Source of the DNA: an uncultured Methylococcaceae bacterium
Lineage (GTDB): Bacteria > Pseudomonadota > Gammaproteobacteria > Methylococcales > Methylomonadaceae
Reading direction: 5' to 3'
Assembly: GCA_903928685.1 (NCBI GenBank)
Contig: CAIYRS010000048.1
Location: forward strand, 1-39,184
DNA: 39,184 bases
The notes beneath the pieces are model-generated. The model was not told the origin of the DNA. It saw only the letters and a program-made list of their open reading frames with translations, and made no database searches. The stretch's first letter is position 1. Each line of letters opens with the position of its first letter. Below, piece after piece: positions 9,121-19,600 of this stretch. The position numbers and the translations under genes are program-made.

Positions 9121-9603
9121 TTAATCGCGGAAATTGGTAAATTGCAGCGGCATGTCGAGCTGTTCTTGGCGCAACATTTGGATAACTTCTTGCAGGTCGT
9201 CGCGTTTTTTTCCGGTAACCCGTACTTGTTCGCCTTGGATTGCCGCTTGCACTTTCATTTTTTTGTCTTTGATTAATTTAACGATTTTTTTGGCGAGTAC
9301 GGTATCTACGCCTTGTTTTACGGTGAGTTCTTGGCGCATTAATTTGCCGCTTCCTTTGGCGACACCTAGGTCTAAACAATTGATGTCTATGCCCCGGCGG
9401 CTAAGTTTGCTGCAAACGACGCTGAACATTTGCTGCAATTGAAATTCAGATTCGGACAGCATGATGACTTTGTTGTCGTTCAATTCAAAACTGGATTCCG
9501 TGCCTTTGAAGTCAAAACGGGTATCGACTTCTTTATTGGCTTGGTCTATGGCGTTGGCTAGTTCGTGTTTGTCGAATTCGGAAACAATATCAAAAGAAGG
9601 CAT
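9121..9603 (-). CDS. yajQ: YajQ family nucleotide-binding protein
   Basis: 160 residues from the ATG at 9603, giving the standard family N terminus [15 protein letters not shown]; a TTG four codons earlier is possible but less typical. Conserved blocks are [52 protein letters not shown] and [15 protein letters not shown]. These form the two ferredoxin-like domains of the family. YajQ proteins bind nucleotides or RNA, and some bind cyclic di-GMP and act with transcription factors (as reported for Xanthomonas). That is of interest here because a diguanylate cyclase is encoded at 22345. Confidence 0.95.
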   Translation of the reverse strand: MPSFDIVSEFDKHELANAIDQANKEVDTRFDFKGTESSFELNDNKVIMLSESEFQLQQMFSVVCSKLSRRGIDINCLDLGVAKGSGKLMRQELTVKQGVDTVLAKKIVKLIKDKKMKVQAAIQGEQVRVTGKKRDDLQEVIQMLRQEQLDMPLQFTNFRD

Positions 9604-9640
9604 GGCTTGGGGCAAAGGCTAATGGTTAAAGGGGGATATT

Positions 9641-10873
9641 CTACAGTTGTTTGCTAGTGTTGATAACGTCGGCAACGGCTTTAATGCGTAATTGCCGGAT
9701 GGCTTCGCCGATAGCCGGGCCTTGTAAGCCGCTGTTTAATAGGCTTGAAGTATCTATGGCATTTGCTGCTAATGTCGCTTGCCTAAATAAGTTGGCTTGT
9801 GGATATGGGCGTTGCTCAAAACCTGTGCGGCCTTTAGCGTCGGCTTCGCAAGCCAAGACAAATTTATCGACGCTGTTATTGGCTTTGAATGCGCCGATGG
9901 CGGCAAGGGTGTCGGTTAAAGTCGAGGCGCGCAGTTCCGCTGCTTTGTGGCAATGAGTGTGGTATTGCATTACATGGGTGGCAAGCTGACGGTAACTGTT
10001 GGGTACGCGCAGGCGGTTACACATGGTTGCCAACACTGGCAGGCCTTTGGTTTCATGTCCGTAATGGTGGGGCAGGTTTTCCTTTGGCGATAGCGCTTTA
10101 CCTAAATCATGCACTAAGGCAGCAAAGCGGACTTCAGGGCAGGGCGATAGTATCGCCGCTTGCTCTAAACACATCAGGCTATGGATGCCGGTGTCTATTT
10201 CCGGATGATGTTGCGGCGGTTGTGGCACACCGAACAGCGCATCCAGTTCCGGGAAGATTCTCGCCAACGCACCGCAATTTCTTAAGGTATAAAAAAAGGC
10301 CGATGGGGTGTTTTCCAGTAAGGCTTTTGCCAGCTCTGCCCACACCCGTTCTGGCACTAAGGCATCGACTTCGCCAGCGCTCACCATGGTTTGCATTAAC
10401 TGATTGGTTTCTTCCGCTAAAGTAAAACCCAGATGGCTGAAGCGGGCGGCAAATCGGGCTAGTCGCAGGATACGCACGGGGTCTTCGGCGAAGGCAGGGG
10501 AGATGTGGCGGAAAACGCGGTTTTCTAAGTCTTGCTGACCGCCGTAGGGGTCGATAATGATACCGTCGTCAGTCATTGCCATAGCGTTGATGGTGAGGTC
10601 GCGGCGGATTAAGTCTTGCTGTAAGGTGACATCAGGATCGGCATGGACGGTAAAGCCGCGATAACCGGGGGCGGTTTTGCGTTCGGTACGGGCTAGGGCG
10701 TATTCTTCATGGCTTTTGGGATGCAAAAATACCGGAAAATCTTTGCCCACAGGACGAAAACCTTGTTTTACCATGATTTCCGGAGTTGCGCCTATCACTA
10801 CCCAATCGCGTTCGACAACGGGTAAGCCAAGCAAAGTATCGCGCACTGCGCCACCGACAAGATAGGTTTCCAT
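9641..10873 (-). CDS. cca: Multifunctional CCA protein (tRNA nucleotidyltransferase with HD domain)
   Basis: A 410-residue class II CCA-adding enzyme that builds or repairs the 3' CCA of tRNAs. The nucleotidyltransferase head reads [16 protein letters not shown] and [10 protein letters not shown], with [10 protein letters not shown] and [12 protein letters not shown] (the ATP/CTP template region), followed by LRLARFAAR. The C-terminal HD phosphohydrolase domain is shown by [12 protein letters not shown] and [10 protein letters not shown], so this is the gammaproteobacterial multifunctional form, which can also have phosphatase and phosphodiesterase activity. It ends 37 bases before yajQ and is probably the first gene of that transcript. 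Confidence 0.97.
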   Translation of the reverse strand: METYLVGGAVRDTLLGLPVVERDWVVIGATPEIMVKQGFRPVGKDFPVFLHPKSHEEYALARTERKTAPGYRGFTVHADPDVTLQQDLIRRDLTINAMAMTDDGIIIDPYGGQQDLENRVFRHISPAFAEDPVRILRLARFAARFSHLGFTLAEETNQLMQTMVSAGEVDALVPERVWAELAKALLENTPSAFFYTLRNCGALARIFPELDALFGVPQPPQHHPEIDTGIHSLMCLEQAAILSPCPEVRFAALVHDLGKALSPKENLPHHYGHETKGLPVLATMCNRLRVPNSYRQLATHVMQYHTHCHKAAELRASTLTDTLAAIGAFKANNSVDKFVLACEADAKGRTGFEQRPYPQANLFRQATLAANAIDTSSLLNSGLQGPAIGEAIRQLRIKAVADVINTSKQL

Positions 10874-10944
10874 GATGTAAGGCTGGTTTTAAAAACGCTT
10901 AGGATAGCACGATGGCTAATAAAGGACGGTATTATGGTCGGTTT

Positions 10945-11175
10945 GTTTGTCCACGAAATACACGAAAAGGCACGAAAAATTTTGGGGTTATCCTGCCAAA
11001 ATGGCTTGAAGGTTTAGCGGCGGTTTGTTTTTAGGGTAAGAGAAATTAAAATAGAATCAATTTGTTATGTGAAAAATAAGGTGTGGTTTGGGTTGCGGAA
11101 AGCGTACGATTAAATCTAAAAGACTTGTTTCAAAAACTTTATTTTCGTGCCTTTTCGTGTTTTTCGTGGACAAAC
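10945..11175. repeat. MITE-like element with CACGAAA-rich inverted termini, copy 2
   Basis: The ends GTTTGTCCAC (10945) and GTGGACAAAC (11166-11175) are perfect inverted copies, each with CACGAAA/GCACGAAA units further in. The element is 231 bp and shares its ends, but apparently not its centre, with 2093-2290. Its right end is only 29 bases from the TauE/SafE start codon, so the promoter of that gene must lie within or across the element. Confidence 0.75.
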
Positions 11176-11204
11176 CTTAACCATCCCTTTTCAAAAGGAT
11201 ACTA

Positions 11205-11999
11205 ATGGAAATTGACATTTTTTTAATCAGTTTGGCGGTCGGCACGGTTTCTGGGGTTTTTGCTGGCTTATTTGGGATCGGCGGCGGTTTGATTATCGTG
11301 CCGATATTGGCAAGTGTGTTTAAGCATTGGGGCTTTCCGGCGGATAGTGTGCTGTTGATCGCTGTCGCTACCTCGTTGACGACCATTATTTTGACGTCAA
11401 TTTCATCGGTAAGCGCACATCATCGTTTAGGCGCGGTCATTTGGCGGAAAGTCTGGCGTTTAAGCCCTGGCATTATGCTCGGTTCAGGCTTGGGTGCGGT
11501 CATTGCTGAACAAATTTCAGCGGAAGCGTTGCGCTATGTTTTGATCGGTTTTTTATTGTATGTCAGTGTGCAAATGGCCTTGCAGGTACAACCGAAGGCG
11601 GGCAATCGCGAAACGAAATTATGGCAAGATTATGCGGTTGCGATAGTGATTGGCGTGATGTCGGCGATTGTCGGCATTGGTGGTGGAACGCTGACCGTAC
11701 CGTATTTGGTGCATGGGCAAATCCCGATGAAAAATGCCGTGGCAGTCGCTAGTGCTTGTGGCTTGCCGATTGCGGTCGCCGGAACAATTAGTTATGCGCT
11801 ACTAGGATGGCATGTATCTGGTTTGCCAGTCTGGAGTTTGGGCTATGTGTATTTGCCTGCGTTTTTAGGGATAGGCTTAAGCAGTATTTGTACCGCGCCA
11901 ATCGGGGCAAAATTGGCGCACAAGCTGCCCGCGCAACATTTGAAGCGTTATTTTTCATTATTATTGTTGCTGATGGCGGCTAAATTACTTTGGCATTGA
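11205..11999 (+). CDS. TauE/SafE family sulfite/anion exporter
   Basis: A 264-residue inner-membrane protein with about 8 helices. It carries the two family repeats: SGVFAGLFGIGGGLIIVPIL near the N terminus and SAIVGIGGGTLTVPYLV near residue 155, each a GxGGG..xVP signature. Family members export organosulfur compounds or sulfite, or take up related anions; the substrate cannot be read from sequence. AAGGA upstream supports the ATG at 11205. It stands alone between a repeat element and a small gene. Confidence 0.88.
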   Translation: MEIDIFLISLAVGTVSGVFAGLFGIGGGLIIVPILASVFKHWGFPADSVLLIAVATSLTTIILTSISSVSAHHRLGAVIWRKVWRLSPGIMLGSGLGAVIAEQISAEALRYVLIGFLLYVSVQMALQVQPKAGNRETKLWQDYAVAIVIGVMSAIVGIGGGTLTVPYLVHGQIPMKNAVAVASACGLPIAVAGTISYALLGWHVSGLPVWSLGYVYLPAFLGIGLSSICTAPIGAKLAHKLPAQHLKRYFSLLLLLMAAKLLWH

Positions 12000-12177
12000 C
12001 CTGTTGAAAATAATGCGGCTTAGATTGGAGTCTAGTAGTTGCTGATGATATAGTTGCCGCGCCAATTTACGGCTATTGCATTGATTCACTAAAGGAAATG
12101 TTTTTGATAGGGTTGTTTAAATAGCGGTTGACGGCATTAATCACTAATTAATTCCTACTTAAGATGAGGCTAAGCAG

Positions 12178-12363
12178 ATGCAATTACTTCAGAGTTCAGC
12201 AAATAAAAAACGCTTTTTTTATGGCCTAGGCTTATTTCTTTTTTCGGGTAGCACAGTGGCATTCGTAACCGACCCATTTTTAATGGCGGATATGGCTTTG
12301 GTTATTGTGGCTATGTATTTGATGGTTTCTGCACTTATGCCGCAGAAATTTAGGGCTTGGTAA
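12178..12363 (+). CDS. Small two-helix membrane protein, unknown
   Basis: 61 residues with a basic N terminus (NKKR) and two hydrophobic segments (FFYGLGLFLFSGSTVAFV and MADMALVIVAMYLMVSALM) separated by TDPFL. GAGG lies about 10 bases before the ATG, a modest ribosome site. The sharp membrane topology suggests a real gene, but no family is recognised. The hairpin at 12388-12420 follows directly and could end its transcript. Confidence 0.5.
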   Translation: MQLLQSSANKKRFFYGLGLFLFSGSTVAFVTDPFLMADMALVIVAMYLMVSALMPQKFRAW

Positions 12364-12387
12364 GTACGCATAAGTTTTTGGACTTTA

Positions 12388-12420
12388 AATCCTTTCAAAC
12401 CTTTAACACCTGAAAGGATT
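12388..12420 (+). repeat. AATCCTTTCA/TGAAAGGATT palindrome
   Basis: A perfect 10-base stem (12388-12397 with 12411-12420) around a 13-base loop, placed 25 bases after the small membrane gene. The sequence belongs loosely to the ACCTTTCAG...CTGAAAGGT family also found at 6398, 29272 and 32822. There is no T-run after the stem, so it would be a weak terminator at best. The rest of 12421-12578 shows only AT-rich leader sequence. Confidence 0.5.
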
Positions 12421-12578
12421 GCACAAGCACTTTTGCATATAACTGCTTAAATGGGTTTATTAACATTAAACATCGGATGTCATTGGTAGGTAACAAATAA
12501 GCTTTATTATTCGAGTGGTTATAGGTCGGTATTTATAACTTCGATAAAGCCATTTAACTAACCAGATAGGCATAGCCG

Positions 12579-14432
12579 ATGAATCTTAAGTTTTTTGAAA
12601 AAACCTCGCTGATTATTGCTATTTCAGCAGCACTTAGCAGCGGCGCAGTATTTGCTGACGCCCCCATTACCCCAGCAACACCGATTGAACACGTTATTGT
12701 CGTTATTGGTGAAAACGTTACTTTTGATACCTTATATGGTGCTTATAAACCCGCAAAAACCCAAAAAATTCGTAATTTGTTGTCTCGGGGCATTATCAAG
12801 GCCGATGGCCTACCAGGATTTCATTACGCGACGGCTTTGCAACGGCAAGCAACAAAACTAAAAACTGAATACAATGCAAAACCTGCACTAGGTGCCCCTT
12901 ATTCCTCTTTACCGCAACCGCTGAGAACTGGCATTCTTGATCCAGCCACTTTAAGTTTTTCAGCGGCAACGCCAGATACTCGTTTCCCAAGCGATTTACC
13001 CAACGGCCCGTTCCAAATCACTAAATACGTACCTTACGGCAGCCCGTTATCGGCTACTGGTGATCCAGTGCATCGTTTTTTCCAAATGTGGCAGCAAACG
13101 GGCGGCAATAATGCCAACCACAGCTTATTTACTTGGGTAGCGACGACTACGGGTACTGGCGGTGATAACGGTGTTGATGGCCCTAAACCTGGTGATAGCC
13201 AACAGGGCGGTGAATTGATGGGTTTTTTTAATATGTCGCAAGGTGATGCGCCGTATTTCAAAGCTTTAGCGGATAACTACGCATTAAGTGATAACACTCA
13301 TCAATCCATCATGGGCGGAACGGGCGCAAACTTTTTTGCTATCGCCACAGGTGACGTTGCCGTTTATAACAATGCGGGTATTTTAACGCCACCTGCAAAC
13401 CAAATCGAAAATCCTAATCCAAAACTAGGCACTGAGAATTTCTTTAGCCAAGATGGTTATCAGGGCGGTTCTTATGTTAACTGTGCTGATGCCAGCCAAC
13501 CGGGTGTTAAATCGATTTTAAATATCCTGAAAAAGTCGGGTCGCGCCAGTAAGTGTGAAAATGGCAAATTTTATTTAGTTAACAACTACGATACACCTTA
13601 CAACATAGACGGCACAGCCAAAACATTGGCAGCAGATAAATTTGTCTACCCGCCACAAACCATCCCTACTATTGGTGAAGCACTAAGCAATAAAGGCGTG
13701 AGTTGGAAATGGTATACCGCAGGCCGCGATGCCGAAGATGTATTAAATGATGAAATTTACCCACTGATTCATTATGCTGTAAACAATCAGGTGCCAAGTT
13801 ATATTCCTGAGCCAACGCGCACCGCAATTGTCAATGGTCAAACTTACAACTTAACGCAAGGCGCTATTTATAACGCCATCGGCGATCCGCACAATGCTTC
13901 TAGCAATGTAGTTAACACGGCGTTGCGTAATAACTTGAAAGGCATGAAAACCTTTTTAGATGATGTCAGCAATGAGACTTTGCCAGCAGTGTCGTTTGTT
14001 GTGCCTAAAAACCTGTCTAGCGGTCATCCAGGTTATTCTGCCCCGGTTGCCTATGAAGCTTTTATTGGTGACTTGGTTACTAAAGTCCAAGCAAAACCCG
14101 CATTGTGGGCAAATACCGCCATCATTATTACTACCGATGAGGGTGGTGGCTATTTTGATATTGGTAATATCCAAAACTTAGATTTCTTCGGCGATGGCCC
14201 ACGTATCCCATTATTAGTCGTATCGCCTTATGCTAAAAAAGGCCATGTAGACCATGTTTACCATGACCATGCCTCCATTCTGAAATTTATTGAATACAAC
14301 TGGGGCTTGTCACCATTATCTGCCCGTAGCCGCGATAACCTTCCAAACCCAGTTACAGTGCCAAACGTCTATATTCCAAGCAATCAACCAGCAATTGGTG
14401 ATTTGACTAGTATGTTTAATTTCACTAAGTAA
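12579..14432 (+). CDS. Secreted phosphoesterase (phospholipase C / acid phosphatase superfamily)
   Basis: 617 residues with a Sec signal peptide (LIIAISAALSSGAVFADA, cut near residue 27). The mature part starts with IEHVIVVIGENVTFDTLYGAY, matching the IxHVVVlxxENxSFDxxFG opening of the PF04185 phosphoesterase family, in which Glu-Asn and the following residues form the metal/phosphate site. Further family elements are LSDNTHQSIMGGTGANFF, a Cys pair near residues 308 and 327, and ITTDEGGGYFDIG plus RIPLLVVSPYAKKGHVDHVYHDHASILKFIEYNWGL near the C terminus. It probably hydrolyses phosphate esters in the periplasm or outside the cell. Phospholipase C versus acid phosphatase cannot be decided. The gene stands alone, with its own hairpin downstream. 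Confidence 0.87.
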   Translation: MNLKFFEKTSLIIAISAALSSGAVFADAPITPATPIEHVIVVIGENVTFDTLYGAYKPAKTQKIRNLLSRGIIKADGLPGFHYATALQRQATKLKTEYNAKPALGAPYSSLPQPLRTGILDPATLSFSAATPDTRFPSDLPNGPFQITKYVPYGSPLSATGDPVHRFFQMWQQTGGNNANHSLFTWVATTTGTGGDNGVDGPKPGDSQQGGELMGFFNMSQGDAPYFKALADNYALSDNTHQSIMGGTGANFFAIATGDVAVYNNAGILTPPANQIENPNPKLGTENFFSQDGYQGGSYVNCADASQPGVKSILNILKKSGRASKCENGKFYLVNNYDTPYNIDGTAKTLAADKFVYPPQTIPTIGEALSNKGVSWKWYTAGRDAEDVLNDEIYPLIHYAVNNQVPSYIPEPTRTAIVNGQTYNLTQGAIYNAIGDPHNASSNVVNTALRNNLKGMKTFLDDVSNETLPAVSFVVPKNLSSGHPGYSAPVAYEAFIGDLVTKVQAKPALWANTAIIITTDEGGGYFDIGNIQNLDFFGDGPRIPLLVVSPYAKKGHVDHVYHDHASILKFIEYNWGLSPLSARSRDNLPNPVTVPNVYIPSNQPAIGDLTSMFNFTK

Positions 14433-14440
14433 TCCCGAAA

Positions 14441-14480
14441 AGTTATAGGGGCATCTACTTTTAGGATCGCCTCTATAACT
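14441..14480 (+). terminator. Probable terminator after the phosphoesterase gene
   Basis: AGTTATAGGGGC (14441-14452) pairs with GCCTCTATAACT (14469-14480) with one mismatch, starting 9 bases after the stop. Only a weak T-rich tail follows, so efficiency is uncertain. Confidence 0.55.
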
Positions 14481-14637
14481 GTCTTCTGATAGCGTGTAGC
14501 AACACGCTATCATTCCAAATTTTCCCCTTTTAAAAGCCAATGCTGCTTACTATTCCTATGATTAGTCTTATAATCCGTAGGGTAAACAATTAATTTTAAA
14601 TTTAAAAATCCGATCTATCTGATAAACAAGGAGAAAC

Positions 14638-14976
14638 ATGAGCGACCAACCCAATTGCCCTTCCTGCGGCTCAAGCTATTGCTATGAAGACAATGGTTTA
14701 TATATTTGCCCAGAATGCGGTCATGAATGGCCTAAAGACAGCGGCGCAGAAGCCACAGAAAGCACGGTGATACGCGATGCTAACGGCAATGTTTTGAATG
14801 ATGGCGATACCGTCACCGTCATTAAGGACTTGAAGGTTAAAGGCTCTTCTTTAGTGGTAAAAGTGGGCACTAAAGTTAAAAACATCCGCCTGATTAATGG
14901 CGACCATGATATTGATTGCAAAATTGATGGTATTGGTGCGATGCAGTTGAAATCTGAATTTGTCAAAAAAGCATAA
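14638..14976 (+). CDS. yjdM: PhnA/YjdM family zinc-ribbon protein
   Basis: 112 residues. The N-terminal zinc ribbon [25 protein letters not shown] is followed by the PhnA domain ([25 protein letters not shown] and [36 protein letters not shown]). It matches E. coli YjdM (old name PhnA) in length and layout. Despite that name the family is not shown to be part of C-P lyase, and no phosphonate genes lie nearby. A clear AAGGAG stands 6 bases before the ATG. Confidence 0.93.
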   Translation: MSDQPNCPSCGSSYCYEDNGLYICPECGHEWPKDSGAEATESTVIRDANGNVLNDGDTVTVIKDLKVKGSSLVVKVGTKVKNIRLINGDHDIDCKIDGIGAMQLKSEFVKKA

Positions 14977-14985
14977 AATTAGGCC

Positions 14986-15021
14986 AAAAAAAAGCGTCCT
15001 ATTCCGAGAAAAATAGGACGC
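14986..15021 (-). terminator. Rho-independent terminator, minus-strand polarity
   Basis: GCGTCCTATT (14994-15003) pairs with AATAGGACGC (15012-15021). On the minus strand the stem is followed by eight T (14986-14993 read as A on the plus strand). It would end transcripts from the DCC-family gene upstream on that strand and may also act for the convergent yjdM. The AT-rich gap 15022-15247 shows nothing else. Confidence 0.7.
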
Positions 15022-15247
15022 CAATGGCACCAAACAAAAAGGAAAAACAACGAGAAAACAACAACATTACCACTTTGTGAAACTAATATTAATAATGCAC
15101 TTATGATGCCAAATATTTTTTTATTTAATATATCAATTAGTTAGATTGTTTTTACAAGATTCAAGCATTGCTGGGCGATTTTTCTTGCACCAAAATTAAA
15201 GTTTATTACTGATTTTTAAGATATTTCTGCACCAATCAAATGCGGGC

Positions 15248-15664
15248 TTATTTATCTTTTTCCAAACCACAGACATCTTCCTGACAACGCTTAGCGCCCA
15301 ATAAACCGCCTAAATAAATACGATGCTTGGCAAACAAGGTATAGAGCTTAGCAAAGACAATATTCAATACAGGCCATCCAGTCGGCGCGACCAACCAGCC
15401 TAAACCTACCGCCTGATAAGCAGCACGAAATACCGGCACGCCTTTGATGATTGTGCCATCAGGATAAAGCCCATGAATTTCCGCCATCAATTCAGCATGG
15501 CTTTTGCCGTAATTTTCGGCAATAAAATCCGTGGCATTAATATCCTGTAAACCCAAGCGCTGCTTGCTATTAAAACGCGATAACCAAGCCACTTCCTTTT
15601 GGCAAATAGGGCAGTCGCCATCGTAAAAAAGCGTAAATTCATAATTTTTAGACAGATTATCCAT
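15248..15664 (-). CDS. DCC-family thiol-disulfide oxidoreductase (DUF393)
   Basis: 138 residues. The opening FTLFYDGDCPICQKEVAWL carries the DxDCxxC motif that names the family (DCC, YuxK-like). WLVAPTGWPVLNIVFAKLYTLFAKHR near the C terminus is the typical second conserved block. The CPIC pair suggests a redox role with a thioredoxin-like fold, but substrates are unknown. The C-terminal stretch with two extra Cys (GAKRCQEDVCGLEKDK) is of note. It starts 15 bases after the hydrolase gene, so both are probably cotranscribed. Confidence 0.88.
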   Translation of the reverse strand: MDNLSKNYEFTLFYDGDCPICQKEVAWLSRFNSKQRLGLQDINATDFIAENYGKSHAELMAEIHGLYPDGTIIKGVPVFRAAYQAVGLGWLVAPTGWPVLNIVFAKLYTLFAKHRIYLGGLLGAKRCQEDVCGLEKDK

Positions 15665-15679
15665 TTATCCCCCGTAGCA

Positions 15680-16252
15680 TTAAATTGACCTAGCTAATAT
15701 AGCTGAATGTAATCGCCGCGAGGATAACAGCAATGGATGGGATAGGCTATTGATAGCTATATTTTCAGCGCGATCCCAAACGGAGCTACTGGCGGGTAAG
15801 ATCATTAAATCCCAAGGCGTCCAAAAGGAATAACAGTGTAGAGTCTGCAAACAGCCAGCGCTTTGTTGGAGGTTTTGTAAAAATAGACTGTTAGGGCGCA
15901 TTTGTTTAGCACCTAAGCGTGTGGAGAAATAGGCCATTATGGTGCCGTGATGTGGAGCGGCAATGCTAAAGAAATGGCTAACGCGTTGGTGACCGCCTAA
16001 TTCCTGCAAGTAATATCGGCTTACTAAGCCGCCCATACTAAAGCCAACCAAACCGATAGGGATTTCCTGGTTGGGCAATTCAGCATTAATAAAATCCCGA
16101 AGTTGCTTTGCCAGATGTTCTAAACCTTTGCTGCCATTGTTTGGCGTTAAAGATGGGGCAAGGCAGCGATGGCCTTGTTGTTCCAATGCGGTTTGCAAGG
16201 GCTTTACCTTGGTACAAGTATCATGGATGCCGTGTACTAAAACAAAAATCAT
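15680..16252 (-). CDS. Alpha/beta hydrolase, lipase/esterase-like
   Basis: 190 residues, short for the fold. The oxyanion segment FVLVHGIHDT opens the protein. The nucleophile elbow GFSMGGLVSRYYLQELGG gives the Ser near residue 92, followed by AAPHHGT. The closing block ILPASSSVWDRAENI...HPLLLSSRRLHSAI fits the PGAP1/LipA-like esterases that lack a cap domain; the acid and His of the triad are probably the Asp before LMILPASSS and a His near the C terminus. No signal peptide, so probably cytosolic. The upstream gap carries the inverted-repeat element at 16309. Confidence 0.8.
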   Translation of the reverse strand: MIFVLVHGIHDTCTKVKPLQTALEQQGHRCLAPSLTPNNGSKGLEHLAKQLRDFINAELPNQEIPIGLVGFSMGGLVSRYYLQELGGHQRVSHFFSIAAPHHGTIMAYFSTRLGAKQMRPNSLFLQNLQQSAGCLQTLHCYSFWTPWDLMILPASSSVWDRAENIAINSLSHPLLLSSRRLHSAILARSI

Positions 16253-16308
16253 CCTGTATTCCTAAGTAATATTACCTATCATTGGCGCTCATTCCTAAGC
16301 TGCTGGTT

Positions 16309-16515
16309 CACTGCCATTAAGTTAAGGATTTATACCTTTAATTTCAAAAAGATAACAATGTCGTAGGGCGTATTAGCGATAGCGTAATACGCCGGATGCT
16401 TGAAAGCCAACATGCGGTGCAATACGGCTATCGCCTATTGCACCCTACAATAAGTGTTTTACGGATTTTTTAACAATTTGATTCTAAAAGCAATTTCATT
16501 AACTTAATGGCAGTG
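16309..16515. repeat. MITE-like element with perfect 17-bp inverted ends, copy 1
   Basis: CACTGCCATTAAGTTAA at 16309-16325 is repeated exactly in reverse complement at 16499-16515. Similarity continues outward on both sides (AAGCT..CTGG.. before each end), so the true element may be about 16293-16531. An unrelated palindrome (GTAGGG...CCCTAC, 16363-16448) is nested inside. Single ends of the same family occur at 38899-38933 and 39157-39184, and a decayed copy at 34129-34489. There is no coding capacity. Confidence 0.75.
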
Positions 16516-16575
16516 AGCCAGAGCTTGGATAACTAGAGCAAAAATGCTGATAAGTCATTGAAAAATAGTTTTTAT

Positions 16576-16656
16576 GTAGGTTGGGTTGCATGCTTTCCGC
16601 AACCCAACACCTGCGCCAATCCCGTTGGGTTGCAAACAACAGACAACCCAACCTGC
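16576..16656. repeat. GTAGGTTGGGTTGC palindromic repeat
   Basis: GTAGGTTGGGTTGC at 16576 and CAACCCAACCTGCG at the other end form a long imperfect palindrome, with a second GGGTTG/CAACCC pair inside. It lies 20 bases beyond the RND pump stop codon, so it may also act as a transcript end. Confidence 0.55.
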
Positions 16657-16676
16657 GCCAGATGCGCTTATCCTTT

Positions 16677-19600
16677 TTAATTGGCCCGTTTTTCCTCAAA
16701 CCACCGATACAAAGTCGGCAGCATGACCAAAGTCAGCAATGTTGAAGTAATCAAACCGCCGATTACCACGATTGCTAATGGTCTTTGCACTTCTGAGCCT
16801 GGGCCGGTGGCGAACAGGAATGGCACTAAGCCTAGTAAAGCGATGGTGGCGGTCATCATCACTGGGCGGAAGCGTTGGGCGCAGCCTTGGCGGATGGCGT
16901 CGATTTGGCTCATGCCGCCATCACGCAAGTTGCGGATGTAAGACACCAGTACCACGCCGTTTAATACCGCAATCCCCCACAAGGCAATAAAGCCGACTGA
17001 CGCTGGCACGGACAAATATTCGCCAGTAATGAACAATGCTACCACGCCGCCGATAGAGGCAAACGGCAGCACTAAGATAATCAAGGAAGCAAAGCGCAAG
17101 GAATTGAACAACATAAACAACAAGAAGAAAATCGCGCCGATGGTGATGGGGATGATGATTTGCAAATGCCCCATCGCCCGTTCCATGTTTTGGAATTGTC
17201 CACCCCATTCAAGATAATAACCCTCCGGTAATTTCACTTTGCTGGCAACGGCTTGCTGTAGCTCGGTAACGAAACCACCCAAATCCCGATCACGGACGTT
17301 TACACCAATAACAATGCGGCGTTTGCCCATTTCGCGGCTGATTTGCGATGGGCCGTCATTGAGTTTAATGTCCGCCAAATCACCCAGCGGTACACGCGCA
17401 CCATTGGCGGAGGTGAGCAAAATCGCATCGATGGTTTCTATGCTGTTACGGAAACCTTCCGGCATCCGCACGGCGGCAGAAAAGCGGCGTTCGCCTTCGT
17501 AGATTTCTGTGGCGGTTTTGCCGCCTATCGCGGTTTCAATGACATCATGAATATCGGCAGCGTTAATGCCGTGGCGGGCGATGGCTTCGCGGTTGACGGT
17601 AATCGATAAGTATTGCTGTCCGGTCAGGCGTTCAACGCGGATGTCTTGCGAGCCTTTAATACTGCCAGCCACTTTGGCGATGTCATTAGCGGCGGCTTTG
17701 AGTTTTTCCAAATCATCACCAAACACTTTCACCGCCAAATCCGAACGCACGCCAGTGAGCATTTCATCAACGCGGTCAGAAATCGGTTGCGCCATGACCA
17801 CTTGTACGCCAGGCAAATTGGTGTTGAGTTTTTCACGCATGGCATCGGCAATATCATCTTGATCCCAGCCTTTCGGCCATTGGTCGCGTGGTTTTAAGCT
17901 GATGATAGGCGTGGATTCATTTTGCGCTTGGGCGTCGGCAGGGCTTTCACCACGACCTAAACCAGAAACTGCCGATAACACCCCAGGAATATCCATAATC
18001 ATCCGCATGGCAGATTGTTCCATTTTGATGGATTCATCCAAGGAAATATTGGGTGTACGGTTAATGCCCGGCACAATCGAGCCTTCTTTCATTTCAGGAA
18101 TAAACGAGGTGCCGAGAAAGGGGATGATTGCTATGGTTCCGGCAAACAACCCCGCTGCTACCAATACCACGGCATAGCGGTTATTCAGGGCGGTATCCAA
18201 TAATTTCAGATACGGTTTTTTCATCACGGCAATAATGCGGGTGTCGTGTTCTTCACCGTGATGGCCTTGGAGCATGAACGAACACAGTACAGGCGTGAGC
18301 GTTAGCGATAAAATCAGTGAAATCAATAAGGCAATGGCGATGGTGTACGCTAACGGCGCGAACATTTTGCCTTCCATGCCTTGTAAGGTCATCAACGGCA
18401 AAAACACCACGATGATAATGCCGACACCGAATAGCACTGGCGTGGCGACTTCTTTTGCCGCTGCCAATACCACTTTAATACGGCTGGTGCTGCCGCCTTT
18501 GCGTAAGCTCAGCAAGGTGAAGGCGTTTTCTACCACCACCACCGAGCCATCAACAATTAAGCCGATGGCAATCGCCAAACCGCCTAAAGACATTAAATTG
18601 GCGGACAAACCCATTTGATTCATGACGATAAAGGTCATCAAGGGCGTAACGATTAAAGTACAGACCACAATCACGCTGGAACGAATATCGCCCAAAAACA
18701 GCATGAGGATAATCACCACCAGCACCACGCCTTCCATCAATACCTTGGTGACAGTATGCAAAGCGGCATCCACCAACTCGCTGCGGTCATAGTAAGGTAC
18801 GATTTTTAGTCCGTCCGGCAGCATGTTTTTATCGTTGATTTCTTGCACCCGCGCCTTGATACGGCTGACCACTTCTTTGGCGTTGCCGCCGCGTAGCATC
18901 ATCACCACGCCGCCGACCGATTCGGTGTAGCCATTTTTGACCACCACACCCACTCGCACTTCGTAACCGATTTTGACTTCAGCGACATCGTGAATGTGAA
19001 TCGGTACGCTGTTTTCTTCTTTAAGGACGATATTGCCAATGTCGTTAACATCGCGGATTAAACCCACGCCGCGAATCAAATATTGTTCGGCATAATGCGG
19101 CAACACCCCGCCGCCGCTGTTGGCGTTGTTTTGCGCTAAGGCATTGAAGACATCTTTTAAAGCGATATGGTAATGGTGCAGGCGGTCTGGATGCACCAGC
19201 ACTTGGTATTGTTTGACATAACCGCCTTGCGAGTTGATTTCCGCCACGCCTTGGATGCCGCGCAACAAAGGCCGCACTACCCAATCTTGGGCTTCTCGGC
19301 GGCGCATCAGGTCTTCTTGGCTTAAGTCTTTTTGTCCATCATCGGCTTTATCGAGGGTGTATTGGTAAACCTCACCCAAGCCAGTAGACACCGGCCCTAA
19401 AATCGGCGTGACACCTTCAGGCATGTTATGGCTGACTTCCATCAACCGCTCCATCACCAATTGCCGCGCGAAATAGACATCGGTGTCGTCGGTGAACACT
19501 AGGGTGATTAGCGACAAACCATTTTTGTTGAGCGAACGCATTTCCGTGAGTGCCGGAAGCCCGGTCATGGCGATTTCTAGCGGTACGGTAATGAAGCGTT

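Noticed and set aside
14638-14976. Phosphonate (C-P lyase) utilisation gene suggested by the name PhnA
   Set aside because: The protein is the YjdM-type zinc-ribbon family and no phn genes are nearby, so a phosphonate role is not supported.
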